A DNA stretch of 64,000 nucleotides from Microbacterium sp. cx-55 (GTDB lineage: Bacteria; Actinomycetota; Actinomycetes; Actinomycetales; Microbacteriaceae), in contig NZ_CP088261.1 of assembly GCF_021117345.1 (NCBI RefSeq), positions 2,976,001 to 3,040,000 of the forward strand, in the 5' to 3' direction. Each line of letters starts with the position of its first letter. Position 1 is the stretch's first letter. Both the position numbers and the translations under genes were made by a program. Below, piece after piece: positions 42,555-51,059 of this stretch. The notes beneath the pieces were generated by a model. The model searched no databases, was not told the origin of the DNA, and worked only from the letters and a program-made list of their open reading frames with translations.

Positions 42555-43343
42555 TCAGACGAGGCGCGAGTCGGCTTCGATCCGCGCCGTCGCCGCGCGC
42601 AGCAACGGCAGGTACGTGCCCGTCAGGGTCTCGATCGGGGCCCGAGTGCTGCTCGTGGAGACATTGACGGCCGCCGACACCGCACCGTCCTTGTCGTGCA
42701 CGGGCACCGCGATCGACCGCAGCCCGGCTTCCAGCTCGCCATCGACGACGGCGAAACCCTGCGTCCGCACGCGCGCGAGTTCATCGCGCAGACCGTCGAG
42801 GTCGGTGAGGGTGCGCGGCGCACGGGCCTGGAGGTCGGATGCGGCGAGCACCGCATCCGCCTCCGCCGGGTCGAGCCCCGCGAGCAGGACGCGCCCCATA
42901 CTCGTCGCGTACGCGGGAAACCGGGTGCCGATCGTGATGCGGACGCTCATGATGCGACGCGTCGGCACGCGCGCGATGTAGACGATGTCGGTCCCGTCGC
43001 GCACCGCCGCCGACACGCTCTCCTCGACCTCACGCGACAGGATCTCGAGGTGCGGCTGCACGATCTCCGGCAACGACAGCGCCGACAGATAGCTGAACCC
43101 GAGCTCGAGCACGCGGGGCGTGAGCGCGAACTGCCGGGCATCGCTTCGCACGTAGCCGAGGGTCTCCAGGGTGTGCAGGAACCGCCGCGCCGCCGCGCGC
43201 GGCAGACCGGTGCGCCGCGCGACATCGCTCAGCGACAGGGCAGGATGCTCCGCATCGAACGCGCGGATGACGGCGAGACCGCGCGCGAGCGACTGCACGA
43301 ACTCGCCAGTCGCGCCCGCATCCGCGGATCCTGAGTCACTCAC
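42555..43343 (-). CDS. pcaR: IclR-family regulator, PcaR/PobR subgroup
   Basis: 262 residues from the GTG at 43343 (GGAGG eight bases upstream). IclR winged HTH at about 15-75 (FVQSLARGLAVIRAFD, LSLSDVARRTGLPRAAARRFLHTLETLGYV), a start that is diagnostic for the PcaR/PcaU/PobR branch. The effector domain follows (SYLSALSLPEIVQPHLEIL; VPTRRIMSVRITIGTRFPAYATSMGRVLLAGL). It lies 116 bp downstream of pcaF on the same strand. It is the best candidate to bind the palindrome before pcaI at 46158. The ligand is usually beta-ketoadipate or protocatechuate. Confidence 0.85.
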   Translation of the reverse strand: MSDSGSADAGATGEFVQSLARGLAVIRAFDAEHPALSLSDVARRTGLPRAAARRFLHTLETLGYVRSDARQFALTPRVLELGFSYLSALSLPEIVQPHLEILSREVEESVSAAVRDGTDIVYIARVPTRRIMSVRITIGTRFPAYATSMGRVLLAGLDPAEADAVLAASDLQARAPRTLTDLDGLRDELARVRTQGFAVVDGELEAGLRSIAVPVHDKDGAVSAAVNVSTSSTRAPIETLTGTYLPLLRAATARIEADSRLV

Positions 43344-43459
43344 CGGTCCATCCTCCCCCGTCGGCGCGATCCGCGACGACCCGATGCGGTGCGGTGCCGG
43401 GCCGCGTGCTGCGGCTCCGCGACCCAGCGGCACGTGGCACGCGGCGCGCGGGTCGGGGC

Positions 43460-44629
43460 TCAGCGTTCGAGAACGACGGCGAGACCCTGCCCGACGCCGA
43501 TGCAGATCGCGGCGACCGCGACGCCGCCGCCACGGCGGACGAGTTCGTGCGCCGCGTGTCCGATGATGCGGCCGCCCGAGGCCCCCAGGGGGTGCCCGAT
43601 GGCGAGAGCGCCGCCGTGGATGTTGAGGTTCGTCGGATCCAGGTCGGGCCAGAGCTTCGCGCACGCCAGTGACTGCGCGGCGAAGGCCTCGTTCAGTTCG
43701 ACGAAGTCCACATCCGCCCAGGTACGACCGGCCCGCGCGAGCGCACGGTTCGCTGCTTCCACGGGGGCGACCCCGAACACATCGGGATCGTTGCCGAACA
43801 CACCGCGCCCCGTGATTCGGGCCAGCGGCTCGACGTCGAGCGCACCCTCCGCGCCCAGCAGTACGGCCGACGCACCGTCGTTGATCGGCGAGGAGTTGCC
43901 GGCCGTCACCGAGCCGTCCTTCGCGAACAGCGGCTTCAGACCGGCCATCTTCTCCGGCGTCGTGTCGGGGCGGATGCTCTCGTCGCGCGCGAGCTCATAC
44001 CCGTCGACCTGCACGATCTCGCCGTCGTAGATTCCGGCCGCCCACGCATCGGCGGCCCGGCGGTGGCTGAGTAGGGCGAACGCGTCCTGCTCCTCTCGGG
44101 AGATCCCGTAGATCTGCGCGAGCTTCTCTGCGGACTCCCCGTTCGAGATCGTCCAGTCCGACCGGAGGGCGGGGTTCACCATCCGCCATCCGATCGCCGT
44201 GTTCCACATCGTGGGGTTGCCGGCCGCCGGCCACGGCTTCGGCGACTTCTCCACGACGAAGGGCGCGCGGCTCATCGACTCGACGCCGCCCGCCAGCACG
44301 ATAGCGGCGTCACCGGTCTCGATCGCCCGCGACCCCTGGATCACGGACTCGACCGACGACCCGCAGAGCCGGTTCACCGTCACGCCGGGAACGCTCGAGG
44401 GAAAGCCCGCCAGAAGCGCGCCGAAGCGTGCGACGTTGCGGTTGTCTTCGCCGGCCTGGTTGGCATCGCCGAAGATCACCTCGTCGATCCGGGCCGGGTC
44501 GAGTCCGGCGCGCTCGGCGGTCGTGCGCATGACGAGCGCCGCGAGGTCGTCGGGGCGGACGCCCGACAGTGCCCCACCGGCGCGCCCGAACGGCGTGCGG
44601 ACGGCGTCGTAGATGTAGGTACCGGTCAT
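43460..44629 (-). CDS. pcaF: Beta-ketoadipyl-CoA thiolase
   Basis: 389-residue thiolase with the nucleophile Cys89 in VNRLCGSSVES, His in GGALAIGHPLGASG and the second Cys in AAICIGVGQGLA near the end. Length and context fit PcaF, which splits beta-ketoadipyl-CoA into acetyl-CoA and succinyl-CoA, the last step of the pathway. The active-site motif reads SSVES where most PcaF have SGLQA, a small departure. The start overlaps the pcaJ stop (ATGA), giving a coupled pcaI-pcaJ-pcaF unit. Confidence 0.93.
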   Translation of the reverse strand: MTGTYIYDAVRTPFGRAGGALSGVRPDDLAALVMRTTAERAGLDPARIDEVIFGDANQAGEDNRNVARFGALLAGFPSSVPGVTVNRLCGSSVESVIQGSRAIETGDAAIVLAGGVESMSRAPFVVEKSPKPWPAAGNPTMWNTAIGWRMVNPALRSDWTISNGESAEKLAQIYGISREEQDAFALLSHRRAADAWAAGIYDGEIVQVDGYELARDESIRPDTTPEKMAGLKPLFAKDGSVTAGNSSPINDGASAVLLGAEGALDVEPLARITGRGVFGNDPDVFGVAPVEAANRALARAGRTWADVDFVELNEAFAAQSLACAKLWPDLDPTNLNIHGGALAIGHPLGASGGRIIGHAAHELVRRGGGVAVAAICIGVGQGLAVVLER

Positions 44630-45306
44630 CGGTTCATCCCTTCGGAAGCGGCGGGCCGCGGGGACGCGGCGTCGATCAGGTCGAGCCCGGTTAGAGCCCG
44701 CAAGTCGTCGATCGTGTTCTCACCGAACAGCTCGCGAACGGCGAACCCCTCGGCCGTCACATCGAACACGGCGTGATCGGTGTAGACCCGCGAGACGCAG
44801 CCGACACCGGTGAGCGGATAGGTGCACTCGGCGACCAGCTTGGAGCCGCCCGTCTTGGTGAGCAGGTCGGTCATGACGTAGACGTCCTTCGCGCCGATCG
44901 CGAGATCCATCGCACCGCCCACCGCGGGAATCGCGCCGGGCTCACCCGTCGACCAGTTCGCCAGGTCGCCGTTCTGCGCGACCTGGAACGCGCCGAGCAC
45001 GCACACGTCGAGATGACCGCCGCGCATCATCGCGAACGAGTCGGCGTGATGGAAGTACGCCGCCCCGGCCAGCGCCGTGACCGGCTGCTTGCCCGCGTTG
45101 ATCAGGTCGGGATCGATCCGTCCGGCCTCCGGCGCGGGCCCCATCCCGAGCAGTCCGTTCTCGGTGTGCAGGATGATCTCGTCGCCCGCGGGAAGGAAGT
45201 TCGCGACGAGGGTCGGCGCCCCGATGCCGAGGTTGACGTAGGCGCCCTCCGGGATGTCGGCGGCGATCCGCCGGGCCAGATCGTCGCGCGAGATGCGGGT
45301 GGTCAT
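44626..45306 (-). CDS. pcaJ: 3-oxoadipate CoA-transferase subunit B
   Basis: 226 residues of CoA-transferase family I, beta subunit. NLGIGAPTLVANF near the start and the catalytic Glu49 in HTENGLLGMG are intact. The C-terminal part with GAKDVYVMTDLLTKTGGSKLV and TYPLTGVGCVSRVYTD matches PcaJ/ScoB. With PcaI it moves CoA from succinyl-CoA to beta-ketoadipate. It overlaps pcaI by four bases upstream and pcaF by four downstream. Confidence 0.94.
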   Translation of the reverse strand: MTTRISRDDLARRIAADIPEGAYVNLGIGAPTLVANFLPAGDEIILHTENGLLGMGPAPEAGRIDPDLINAGKQPVTALAGAAYFHHADSFAMMRGGHLDVCVLGAFQVAQNGDLANWSTGEPGAIPAVGGAMDLAIGAKDVYVMTDLLTKTGGSKLVAECTYPLTGVGCVSRVYTDHAVFDVTAEGFAVRELFGENTIDDLRALTGLDLIDAASPRPAASEGMNR

Positions 45307-46100
45307 CGTGCATCCTCCTTCGAGGCGGGGGCGGGCGCGGGGTCTGTCGTGGCGGCGGAGGCGGGCGCGGGCGCGGCGTTCGGGCGGCCCTCGATGTCGA
45401 CGCCGCCGACGAAGGCACCATCCTCCAGCCAGCGGCGGGATCCGACCGCAACCAGGCGGTCGACGAAGATTCCCGGGGTCACGACGGTCTCGGGGTCGAG
45501 TTCACCGAGCGGCACGACCTCGTCTACCTGCACGATCGTGGTCGTCGCGGCCGTCGCCATCACGGGCCCGAAGTTCCGCGCCGTCTCGCGGAACACCAGG
45601 TTGCCCCAGCGGTCTCCGCGGAGGGCGCTGATCAGGGCGAAGTCCGCGCGGATCGGATACTCCAGCACGTACTCGCGCCCCTCGATCACCCGGGCTTCCT
45701 TCCCTTCGGCCAGCACGGTTCCCACCCCCGTGGGCGAGAAGAATGCTCCGATGCCCGCCCCGGCGGCACGGATGCGCTCGGCGAGGTTGCCCTGCGGCAC
45801 GATCTCGAGCTCGATCTCACCGGCGCGGTACAGGCCGTCGAAGACCCAGGAATCGCTCTGACGCGGGAACGAGCAGATGATCTTGCGCACGCGCCGCTTC
45901 GCGAGCAGCGCCGCGAGTCCGGTATCGCCGTTGCCCGCGTTGTTGTTGACGATGGTCAGGTCGCTCGCCCCCTGGGCGATGAGCGCGTCGATGAGTTCGA
46001 CGGGCTGCCCGGCGCGGCCGAATCCGCCGATCATCACGGTCGCGCCATCCGGAATTCCGGCGACGGCGGCGTCGACGTCGGTCACGGTCTTGTCGATCAC
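45303..46100 (-). CDS. pcaI: 3-oxoadipate CoA-transferase subunit A
   Basis: 265 residues from the GTG at 46100, with GAGGGAG eight bases upstream; longer readings run into the promoter. Subunit A hallmarks are ATVMIGGFGRAGQPVELIDAL and LTIVNNNAGNGDTGLAALL. It carries an Ala/Pro-rich C-terminal tail of about 25 residues (PNAAPAPASAATTDPAPAPA) not usual in the family and likely disordered. It heads the pcaIJF operon and the PcaR-like palindrome lies 58-72 bp upstream of its start. Confidence 0.93.
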   Translation of the reverse strand: MIDKTVTDVDAAVAGIPDGATVMIGGFGRAGQPVELIDALIAQGASDLTIVNNNAGNGDTGLAALLAKRRVRKIICSFPRQSDSWVFDGLYRAGEIELEIVPQGNLAERIRAAGAGIGAFFSPTGVGTVLAEGKEARVIEGREYVLEYPIRADFALISALRGDRWGNLVFRETARNFGPVMATAATTTIVQVDEVVPLGELDPETVVTPGIFVDRLVAVGSRRWLEDGAFVGGVDIEGRPNAAPAPASAATTDPAPAPASKEDAR

Positions 46101-46157
46101 GGTGCTCCCTCGCTCGTGCGTCGTGACGCCGGCGGGGCCGGCGACCTTGCACCTGGT

Positions 46158-46172
46158 GTTCGCTGTGCGAAC
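46158..46172. promoter_or_regulatory. Probable PcaR operator upstream of pcaI
   Basis: Perfect palindrome GTTCGC-TGT-GCGAAC. Known PcaR/PcaU/PobR sites share GTTCG-N5-CG(A/C)AC half-sites, and both flanking regulators are IclR family. I see no equally good copy upstream of pcaH or pobA. Confidence 0.7.
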
Positions 46173-46250
46173 GTGCGTGCGTATGATGAACACTTTACCC
46201 GCAGAGTGGGTCATGCACCAGCCCCTCGTGCGCGCTCCGGCACGCAGCGA

Positions 46251-46309
46251 CGCCCCGCGAGACCGCTACACGGGTCGCACGAGGCCACTCCACGGGTCGT
46301 CGCGGGGCG
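46251..46309. repeat. Intergenic palindrome with internal direct repeats
   Basis: Arms CGCCCCGCGA (46251-46260) and TCGCGGGGCG (46300-46309) are perfect. CACGGGTCG occurs twice inside (about 46269 and 46291). It is another repeat element in the 620-bp gap within the pca cluster. Confidence 0.7.
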
Positions 46310-46324
46310 CTCGAGGCGCCGATA

Positions 46325-46700
46325 GGTCGTGAGTCGTCGGACCGGTGGGGCAGAAGTGAACCAACGGGACGCATGCGACGCCCCAGCACCGCCGAATCCG
46401 ACGACTGCGGACCCAACCGGGCCGGCCTCACCGAAATCCGACGGGCGAAGACCCGTCCCGCACCCGCGAGCCCACTGCGACCGGCGGCGAGCTACGACCG
46501 GCGAAGACAGGCGGCCGGACGGACCGACGGGTCATGAGTCGTCGGACCGGTGGGGCAGAAGTAGACCAGTGGGACACCTGTGCCGCTTCCCCGTCACCGA
46601 ATCCGACGACTGCGGACCCACCCGGGCTCGACGCCGCCGAATCCGACGACTGCGGGCACGCCCGGGCCCGCGTTACCGAAATCCGACGACGGCGAACCCA
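46325..46700. repeat. Repeat-filled intergenic region, AGTCGTCGGA palindrome family
   Basis: AGTCGTCGGA (46332-46341) pairs with TCCGACGACT (46397-46406); the same arrangement recurs at 46537-46546 with 46602-46611. The segments from GAGTCGTCGGACCGGTGGGG onward are direct copies about 205 bp apart. CCGAATCCGACGACTGCGG-type units also repeat at 46598, 46639 and, diverged, 46676, spaced about 40 bp. The region 46101-46719 has no plausible gene; it separates pcaC from pcaI. Confidence 0.8.
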
Positions 46701-46719
46701 CACGGGCCCGCGCCGCGGA

Positions 46720-47112
46720 TCACTCGGCCGCGAAGACGTCCGTCGCGATGCGGAAGGCGGTGTTGGCCGCCGGCACGCCGCAATAGATCGCCGACTGCAG
46801 GATGACCTCGACGATCTCGTCCTGCGTCAGACCATTGCGGATCGCTGCGCGCAGATGCATCGCGAGCTCTTCGTGATGCCCGAGCGCGATGAGGGCGGTG
46901 AGCACCGCAACCGACCGCTCGCGGCGGGCGAGTCCCGGCCGCGACCAAATATCGCCCCACGCGTAGCGGGTGATGAGGTCCTGGAAGTCCGCGGTCAGCG
47001 GCACGGTTCCAGCAACCGCGCGGTCGACGTGCGCGTCGCCGAGCACGTCGCGGCGCACCGCCATGCCCTGCGCGTGGCGTTCCGCATCGGTGAGTCCGTC
47101 GGGTCGGGTCAT
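46720..47112 (-). CDS. pcaC: 4-carboxymuconolactone decarboxylase
   Basis: 130 residues, all helical, AhpD/CMD fold. The stretch DRAVAGTVPLTADFQDLITRYAWGDIWSRPGL is the PcaC signature, and ALGHHEELAMHLRAAIRNG followed by QSAIYCGVPAANTAFRIA completes the family pattern. It decarboxylates gamma-carboxymuconolactone to the enol-lactone used by PcaD. The gene is separate from pcaD, not the fused PcaL seen in some actinobacteria, but overlaps it by four bases. Confidence 0.95.
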   Translation of the reverse strand: MTRPDGLTDAERHAQGMAVRRDVLGDAHVDRAVAGTVPLTADFQDLITRYAWGDIWSRPGLARRERSVAVLTALIALGHHEELAMHLRAAIRNGLTQDEIVEVILQSAIYCGVPAANTAFRIATDVFAAE

Positions 47113-47900
47113 GCGCGGTGTCCTTCCGGGAGGCTGCCGAAGAAGTCGAGCAGCGCGGATGCGGTGGCCTCCGGCTGCTCGGCCGGCGGGAGGTGTGCGG
47201 CGCCCTCGATGACGTCGGCGCTGCCGCCGGGCACGCCGGCCGCGATCTCGACCGCCTTCGCTTCGGGGGCGACCTGGTCGAAGCGCCCCCAGAGCGCCCG
47301 GATCGGCACCCGGATCTCGGACAACCGCGAGCGCACGTCGTACGCGGCGAGCGCCTCGCAGCAGAGGGCGTATCCCTCGTCGTCGGCGTTCTGCAGGGCG
47401 TGCAGCAGCCGCCCGCTCAGGTCGGGTTCGCGCTCGATCGACCCGGGCGCGAACCAGCGCTGGGCAGAACTCACGATGAGCGACGACGTGGACTGCGCGC
47501 GCACCTGCGCCGCGCGGGCGTGCCAGGAGTCCGGGTCACCGAGCACCGCGCCGGAGGCGACGATCGCCGCGCCCGCCACGAGGCCCGGATGCCGCAGCGC
47601 GAGCGCGAGTCCGGTCGCGCCGCCGAGCGACACTCCGGCGTACAGGATGCGGTCCGCGCCCTGGGCCCGTGCCGCCTCCGCGACGGCGTCCGCGAGCTCG
47701 CCGACGGTGAAGGGCGACGTCGGATGCGGCGACTCCCCGTGCCCCGGCAGATCCCAGGCGGTGACGCGGTAGCGCGCGCGGAGGGCGGGCGCAGCCGCCT
47801 CCCACAGGATCGTGGACGTGCCGAGCGACGGCCCGAGAACGAGCAGCGGCGCGGCCGACGGCCCCTCGGGGTCGGTCAGGGTGATGGTGGGCACAGTCAT
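47109..47900 (-). CDS. pcaD: 3-oxoadipate enol-lactonase
   Basis: 263-residue alpha/beta hydrolase with nucleophile Ser91 (YAGVSLGGATG), the acid in RALWGRFDQVAP and a catalytic His in IEGAAHLPPAEQPE. DLPGHGESPHP after the second strand is typical of this family. It opens the enol-lactone to beta-ketoadipate. It overlaps pcaC downstream and pcaB upstream by four bases each, so the three enzymes are produced together. Confidence 0.94.
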   Translation of the reverse strand: MTVPTITLTDPEGPSAAPLLVLGPSLGTSTILWEAAAPALRARYRVTAWDLPGHGESPHPTSPFTVGELADAVAEAARAQGADRILYAGVSLGGATGLALALRHPGLVAGAAIVASGAVLGDPDSWHARAAQVRAQSTSSLIVSSAQRWFAPGSIEREPDLSGRLLHALQNADDEGYALCCEALAAYDVRSRLSEIRVPIRALWGRFDQVAPEAKAVEIAAGVPGGSADVIEGAAHLPPAEQPEATASALLDFFGSLPEGHRA

Positions 47901-49486
47901 TGCGCGCTCTCCGCCTCAGCCGCGGAGCCGGGCGACACGTCGGTCGAAGGCGCCGGCGCGCCAGAAACCGGCAAACCACGACCCGGCAAACCACGCGTCG
48001 GCGCGTCAGAACCCGGAGCCCCCGCCGGCTCGCCGGGGTGGGTGGCCGCCGGCTCGTCTGCGTAACTCCTCCACAACACGCCCGAATCGTCCACTGGGGC
48101 CGCATGCGCAGGATCTGGAGGAGTTGTCGCCGCCGCACGCACCGCACCGTCGACGAGCTCCCCGGCCAGCCCGGTGTAGTGCGCCGGATCGAGCAGGTCG
48201 TCGACGCCATCCGCCGGATGCGTCGCGCCCGGCGCGCGATCGACCGCCGCCTCGAGCGCCACCGCGACGAGCGCCCGCAGGTCGCTGCCGCGGCCGGCGT
48301 CGCGGACAATGCGCGCGACCTCGTCGGAGCCGAGGAGCGGGGTCAGGGCGAGCGAAAGGCGTTCGGCGACGACGAGGCCGCCGGTCGCGGCCAGGTTCCG
48401 GGCAGTCGCCGCGGCGTCGACGCGGAGGCCCGCCACGAGCGACACCCCGGTCGCCGTGGCGCCGAGCGCGAGGCGCAGCAGCTCCCGCAGCGTCGGCCAC
48501 TCCGCGTGCCAGGCTCCGTCCGGACGCTCGTCCGCCGCCAGCGCCGCGGCCAGGTGCAGGGTCGCGGCGAGCTGCGGGGCCCGTAGTGCCGCGGAGCGGA
48601 TCAGCACGGATGCCGCGGGATTCTGCTTCTGCGGCATCGCGCTCGAGCCGCCCCCCGCCCCCTCGGCCAGCTCACCGATCTCGGTGCGGCTGAGGGTGGC
48701 GACGTCGGTCGCGAGTTTGCCGAGGGCGTCGATCGCCTGCACCAGCGCATCGCCGAGCTCGGTGACCGGCCAGCGCTGCACGTGCCACGGGGCGTCCGGG
48801 ACGGCGAGCCCGAGCTCACCGGCGAACGCGGCGGGGAGGGCGGCGGCCGCATCCGCTCCGCCGATCTCGACGAACGCGGCGAGGGTGCCGCCGGCTCCGC
48901 CGAGCTGCGCGGGAAGCGCCGCCAGAGTCTCATCGAGCCGGATGCGGGCGCGCCGCACACCGCGCAGCCAGCCCGCCGCGCGGGCGCCGACGGTGGTGGG
49001 CACGGCGTGCTGCGTGAGCGTTCGGGCGGCGGCGGCGACGTCGCGGTGCGTCGCGGCGAACACGGCGAGCCGCTGCTCGGTCTCCCGCATCGCGGTCTGC
49101 ACCGTCGCCCCGGCCCGCTGCGAGACGAGCATGAGCGCGGAGTCGAGGATGTCCTGGCTCGTCGCACCGCGGTGCACCCACGCGCGCGTCTCGAGCGGCA
49201 CGCGCTCCTTCAACGCCCCGACGAGCGGAATGACGGGGTTCCCGCCGGCCACGGATGCGGCGACGATCCGCGCGAGCGTGATCCCGCCGGCGACGGCCAG
49301 GGAATCCGCGACCGCGACGGCGACCGCATCCGGTGCCGTTCCGACGGTCGCCCACGCGCGGGTGAGCGCGACCTCGACCTCGATGAGGGCCGCGAGGATC
49401 GCCGCGTCGGACACCTCCGCGTCGGCACCGACCGTGACGGGCGAGAGCAGTCCTTCGTCGAGGGCGCCGATCGGGTCAGAAGGCAA
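47897..49486 (-). CDS. pcaB: 3-carboxy-cis,cis-muconate cycloisomerase with C-terminal extension
   Basis: 529 residues of the fumarase/aspartase superfamily. WVHRGATSQDILDSALM and the signature GGSSAMPQKQNPAASV are intact. PcaB cyclises carboxymuconate to the lactone. The start appears to be TTG at 49486, overlapping the pcaG end by 11 bp, with AAGGAGA ten bases upstream; no ATG or GTG suits the family N-terminus. The protein is about 75 residues longer than usual: from about 450 on it is Pro/Ala/Gly-rich. That tail includes a segment encoded by an inverted repeat (48064-48125), which suggests that an intergenic element was read into the gene. Confidence 0.92.
   Translation of the reverse strand: MPSDPIGALDEGLLSPVTVGADAEVSDAAILAALIEVEVALTRAWATVGTAPDAVAVAVADSLAVAGGITLARIVAASVAGGNPVIPLVGALKERVPLETRAWVHRGATSQDILDSALMLVSQRAGATVQTAMRETEQRLAVFAATHRDVAAAARTLTQHAVPTTVGARAAGWLRGVRRARIRLDETLAALPAQLGGAGGTLAAFVEIGGADAAAALPAAFAGELGLAVPDAPWHVQRWPVTELGDALVQAIDALGKLATDVATLSRTEIGELAEGAGGGSSAMPQKQNPAASVLIRSAALRAPQLAATLHLAAALAADERPDGAWHAEWPTLRELLRLALGATATGVSLVAGLRVDAAATARNLAATGGLVVAERLSLALTPLLGSDEVARIVRDAGRGSDLRALVAVALEAAVDRAPGATHPADGVDDLLDPAHYTGLAGELVDGAVRAAATTPPDPAHAAPVDDSGVLWRSYADEPAATHPGEPAGAPGSDAPTRGLPGRGLPVSGAPAPSTDVSPGSAAEAESAQ
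48064..48125. repeat. Inverted repeat inside the 3' end of pcaB
   Basis: AACTCCTCCA (48064-48073) and TGGAGGAGTT (48116-48125) form perfect 10-bp arms around 42 bp. It encodes the TTPPDPAHAAPVDDSG part of the unusual PcaB tail. Confidence 0.65.
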
Positions 49487-50135
49487 GGAACACGGTCTCC
49501 TTCTCGCCCTGCAATCGGATGTCGTGGCGGAGATATCCCTCGGGCGTTCGCGTCGCCACGAGCGTAGCGCGCTCGGCGTCGCTCAGCTCCGACAGCAGCG
49601 GGTCGGCCGCGAGCGCGGCCGCGTCTTCGGGCAGGTAGATGCGGGTGTGCAGCTTGTTCGGCAGCCCGCGCGCGAACACGACGACGGCGAAGAACGGTGC
49701 TTTGCCGGGCTCGGCGCCGGGGTTGCGCGTCCAGAACTCGTAGCGTCCTTCGTCGGTCGTGAACGCGCGACCGAAACCGGTGAAGGTGTGGTCGTCGCGG
49801 CGGCGCGAGCCGCGCTCCCGCGAGATCGTGCCGTCGCTGTCGGCACCCCAGATCTCGACGCACGCGTCGGGGATCGGTGCTCCCGCACCGTCGTAGACCG
49901 TGCCGCCGACGACGATCGCGCCGGGGGTGTGCGGAAAGACGACCTCGTGCATCTTCGGGTACTGCAGGCCGAATGCGAAGAACGGGCCGATCGTCTGCCC
50001 GCCGGTGGGCGCGTGCGCGGCCGGTCCCCGGTCGTCGGCGATCGCGGCGCGTGCGCGGCTGAGGCCCGCCGCGCGGAAGTCCTCGGTGACCGACGGCGCG
50101 TCGCTCAGCCCGGTGTCGTTGCCGGTATCGCTCAT
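49476..50135 (-). CDS. pcaG: Protocatechuate 3,4-dioxygenase alpha subunit
   Basis: 219 residues from the ATG at 50135, one base after the pcaH stop. The alpha-subunit fold is clear: QTIGPFFAFGLQYP, GGTVYDGAGAPIPDACVEIWGAD, FGRAFTTDEGRYEFWTRNPG, VVVFARGLPNKLHTRIYLPED. As expected for alpha subunits, the full Tyr2-His2 iron set is lacking; iron is held by PcaH. Together they open protocatechuate between the hydroxyls to 3-carboxymuconate. Confidence 0.95.
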   Translation of the reverse strand: MSDTGNDTGLSDAPSVTEDFRAAGLSRARAAIADDRGPAAHAPTGGQTIGPFFAFGLQYPKMHEVVFPHTPGAIVVGGTVYDGAGAPIPDACVEIWGADSDGTISRERGSRRRDDHTFTGFGRAFTTDEGRYEFWTRNPGAEPGKAPFFAVVVFARGLPNKLHTRIYLPEDAAALAADPLLSELSDAERATLVATRTPEGYLRHDIRLQGEKETVFLAF

Positions 50136-50136
50136 G

Positions 50137-50982
50137 TCAGTGCTCTCCCTCGGGCTCGAACCACGTCGCATCCGGACCGTCGACGACGATGTCCCAGCGG
50201 TACCCCATCGAGAACTCGGGAACCGTCAGGTCGTGGTCGTACGTCGAGATCAGGCGGTCGCGGTCCTTCTGGTCGCGGATCGTGTTGTAGATCGGGTCGA
50301 GCGCGAACAGCGGGTCGCTCGGGAAGTACATCTGCGTGATGATCCGCTGCGTGAAGCCCGTGCCGAACAGCGAGAAGTGGATGTGCGCCGGCCGCCACGC
50401 GTTGATGTGGTTCTTCCACGGGTACGGCCCCGGCTTGATCGTGGTGAAGAAGTACTCGCCGTCCTCGCCGGTCACCATGCGCCCCGCGCCCGTGAAGTTC
50501 GGGTCGAGGGGAGCCGGATGCTGATCGCGCTGGTGAATGTATCGTCCGGCCGCGTTCGCCTGCCACACCTCGATCAGCTGGTTGCGCACCGGACGACCCC
50601 ACGCGTCGACCACGCGGCCGGCGACCGTGATGCGCTCGCCCAGCGGTTCGCCGGAATGCTGCAGGGTGAGGTCGGCCTCGATCGCGGCGACGTCGCGCTG
50701 ACCGTACGCCGGCGAGGACAGCTCGATCGTCTCGGGATCGACCAGGCGCGGGTTCTTCGTCGGATGGCGCAGCACGCTCGAGCGGTACGGCCGGAAGTCG
50801 TAGAGCGTGGTCGGCACCGACTCGCCGCGGGCGTCGCGCGCCGCGGCATCGGCGTGGAGCTCCGCGATCTCCGCGGTGATCTCACGCTGGCTGGGCATAT
50901 CGGGCGAGGCGAGCAGCGACTCGGGCGCAGCGGCCTTGATGGCCTGCTCACTGGCGGCGCGAGCCGGATCGGCAGCGATCAT
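50137..50982 (-). CDS. pcaH: Protocatechuate 3,4-dioxygenase beta subunit
   Basis: 281 residues from the ATG at 50982 (AAGGAGA five bases upstream; an in-frame ATG at 51006 is less likely). Intradiol-dioxygenase core with GRVVDAWGRPVRNQLIEVWQANAAGRYIH and the iron ligands in PGPYPWKNHINAWRPAHIHFS (Tyr, Tyr/His, His). It heads pcaHGBDC, which is tightly packed with overlaps, so this operon alone converts protocatechuate to beta-ketoadipate. Confidence 0.95.
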   Translation of the reverse strand: MIAADPARAASEQAIKAAAPESLLASPDMPSQREITAEIAELHADAAARDARGESVPTTLYDFRPYRSSVLRHPTKNPRLVDPETIELSSPAYGQRDVAAIEADLTLQHSGEPLGERITVAGRVVDAWGRPVRNQLIEVWQANAAGRYIHQRDQHPAPLDPNFTGAGRMVTGEDGEYFFTTIKPGPYPWKNHINAWRPAHIHFSLFGTGFTQRIITQMYFPSDPLFALDPIYNTIRDQKDRDRLISTYDHDLTVPEFSMGYRWDIVVDGPDATWFEPEGEH

Positions 50983-51059
50983 GGGGTCTCCTTCGACGTT
51001 CCACACACGTGCACCCAGATTCGCACCGGAGGGCCCTCCCCTGGCATCGGCGTTCTCAA

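Noticed and set aside
46590..46700. Possible CRISPR array
   Set aside because: Units of about 40 bp are adjacent and imperfect, with no unique spacers of constant length and no cas genes.
45877..46805. Plus-strand frames across the pcaC-pcaI gap (for example 46329-46805)
   Set aside because: They translate the repeat units into Arg/Pro/Thr-rich repeats; the DNA structure is explained by palindromes and tandem copies, not by coding.
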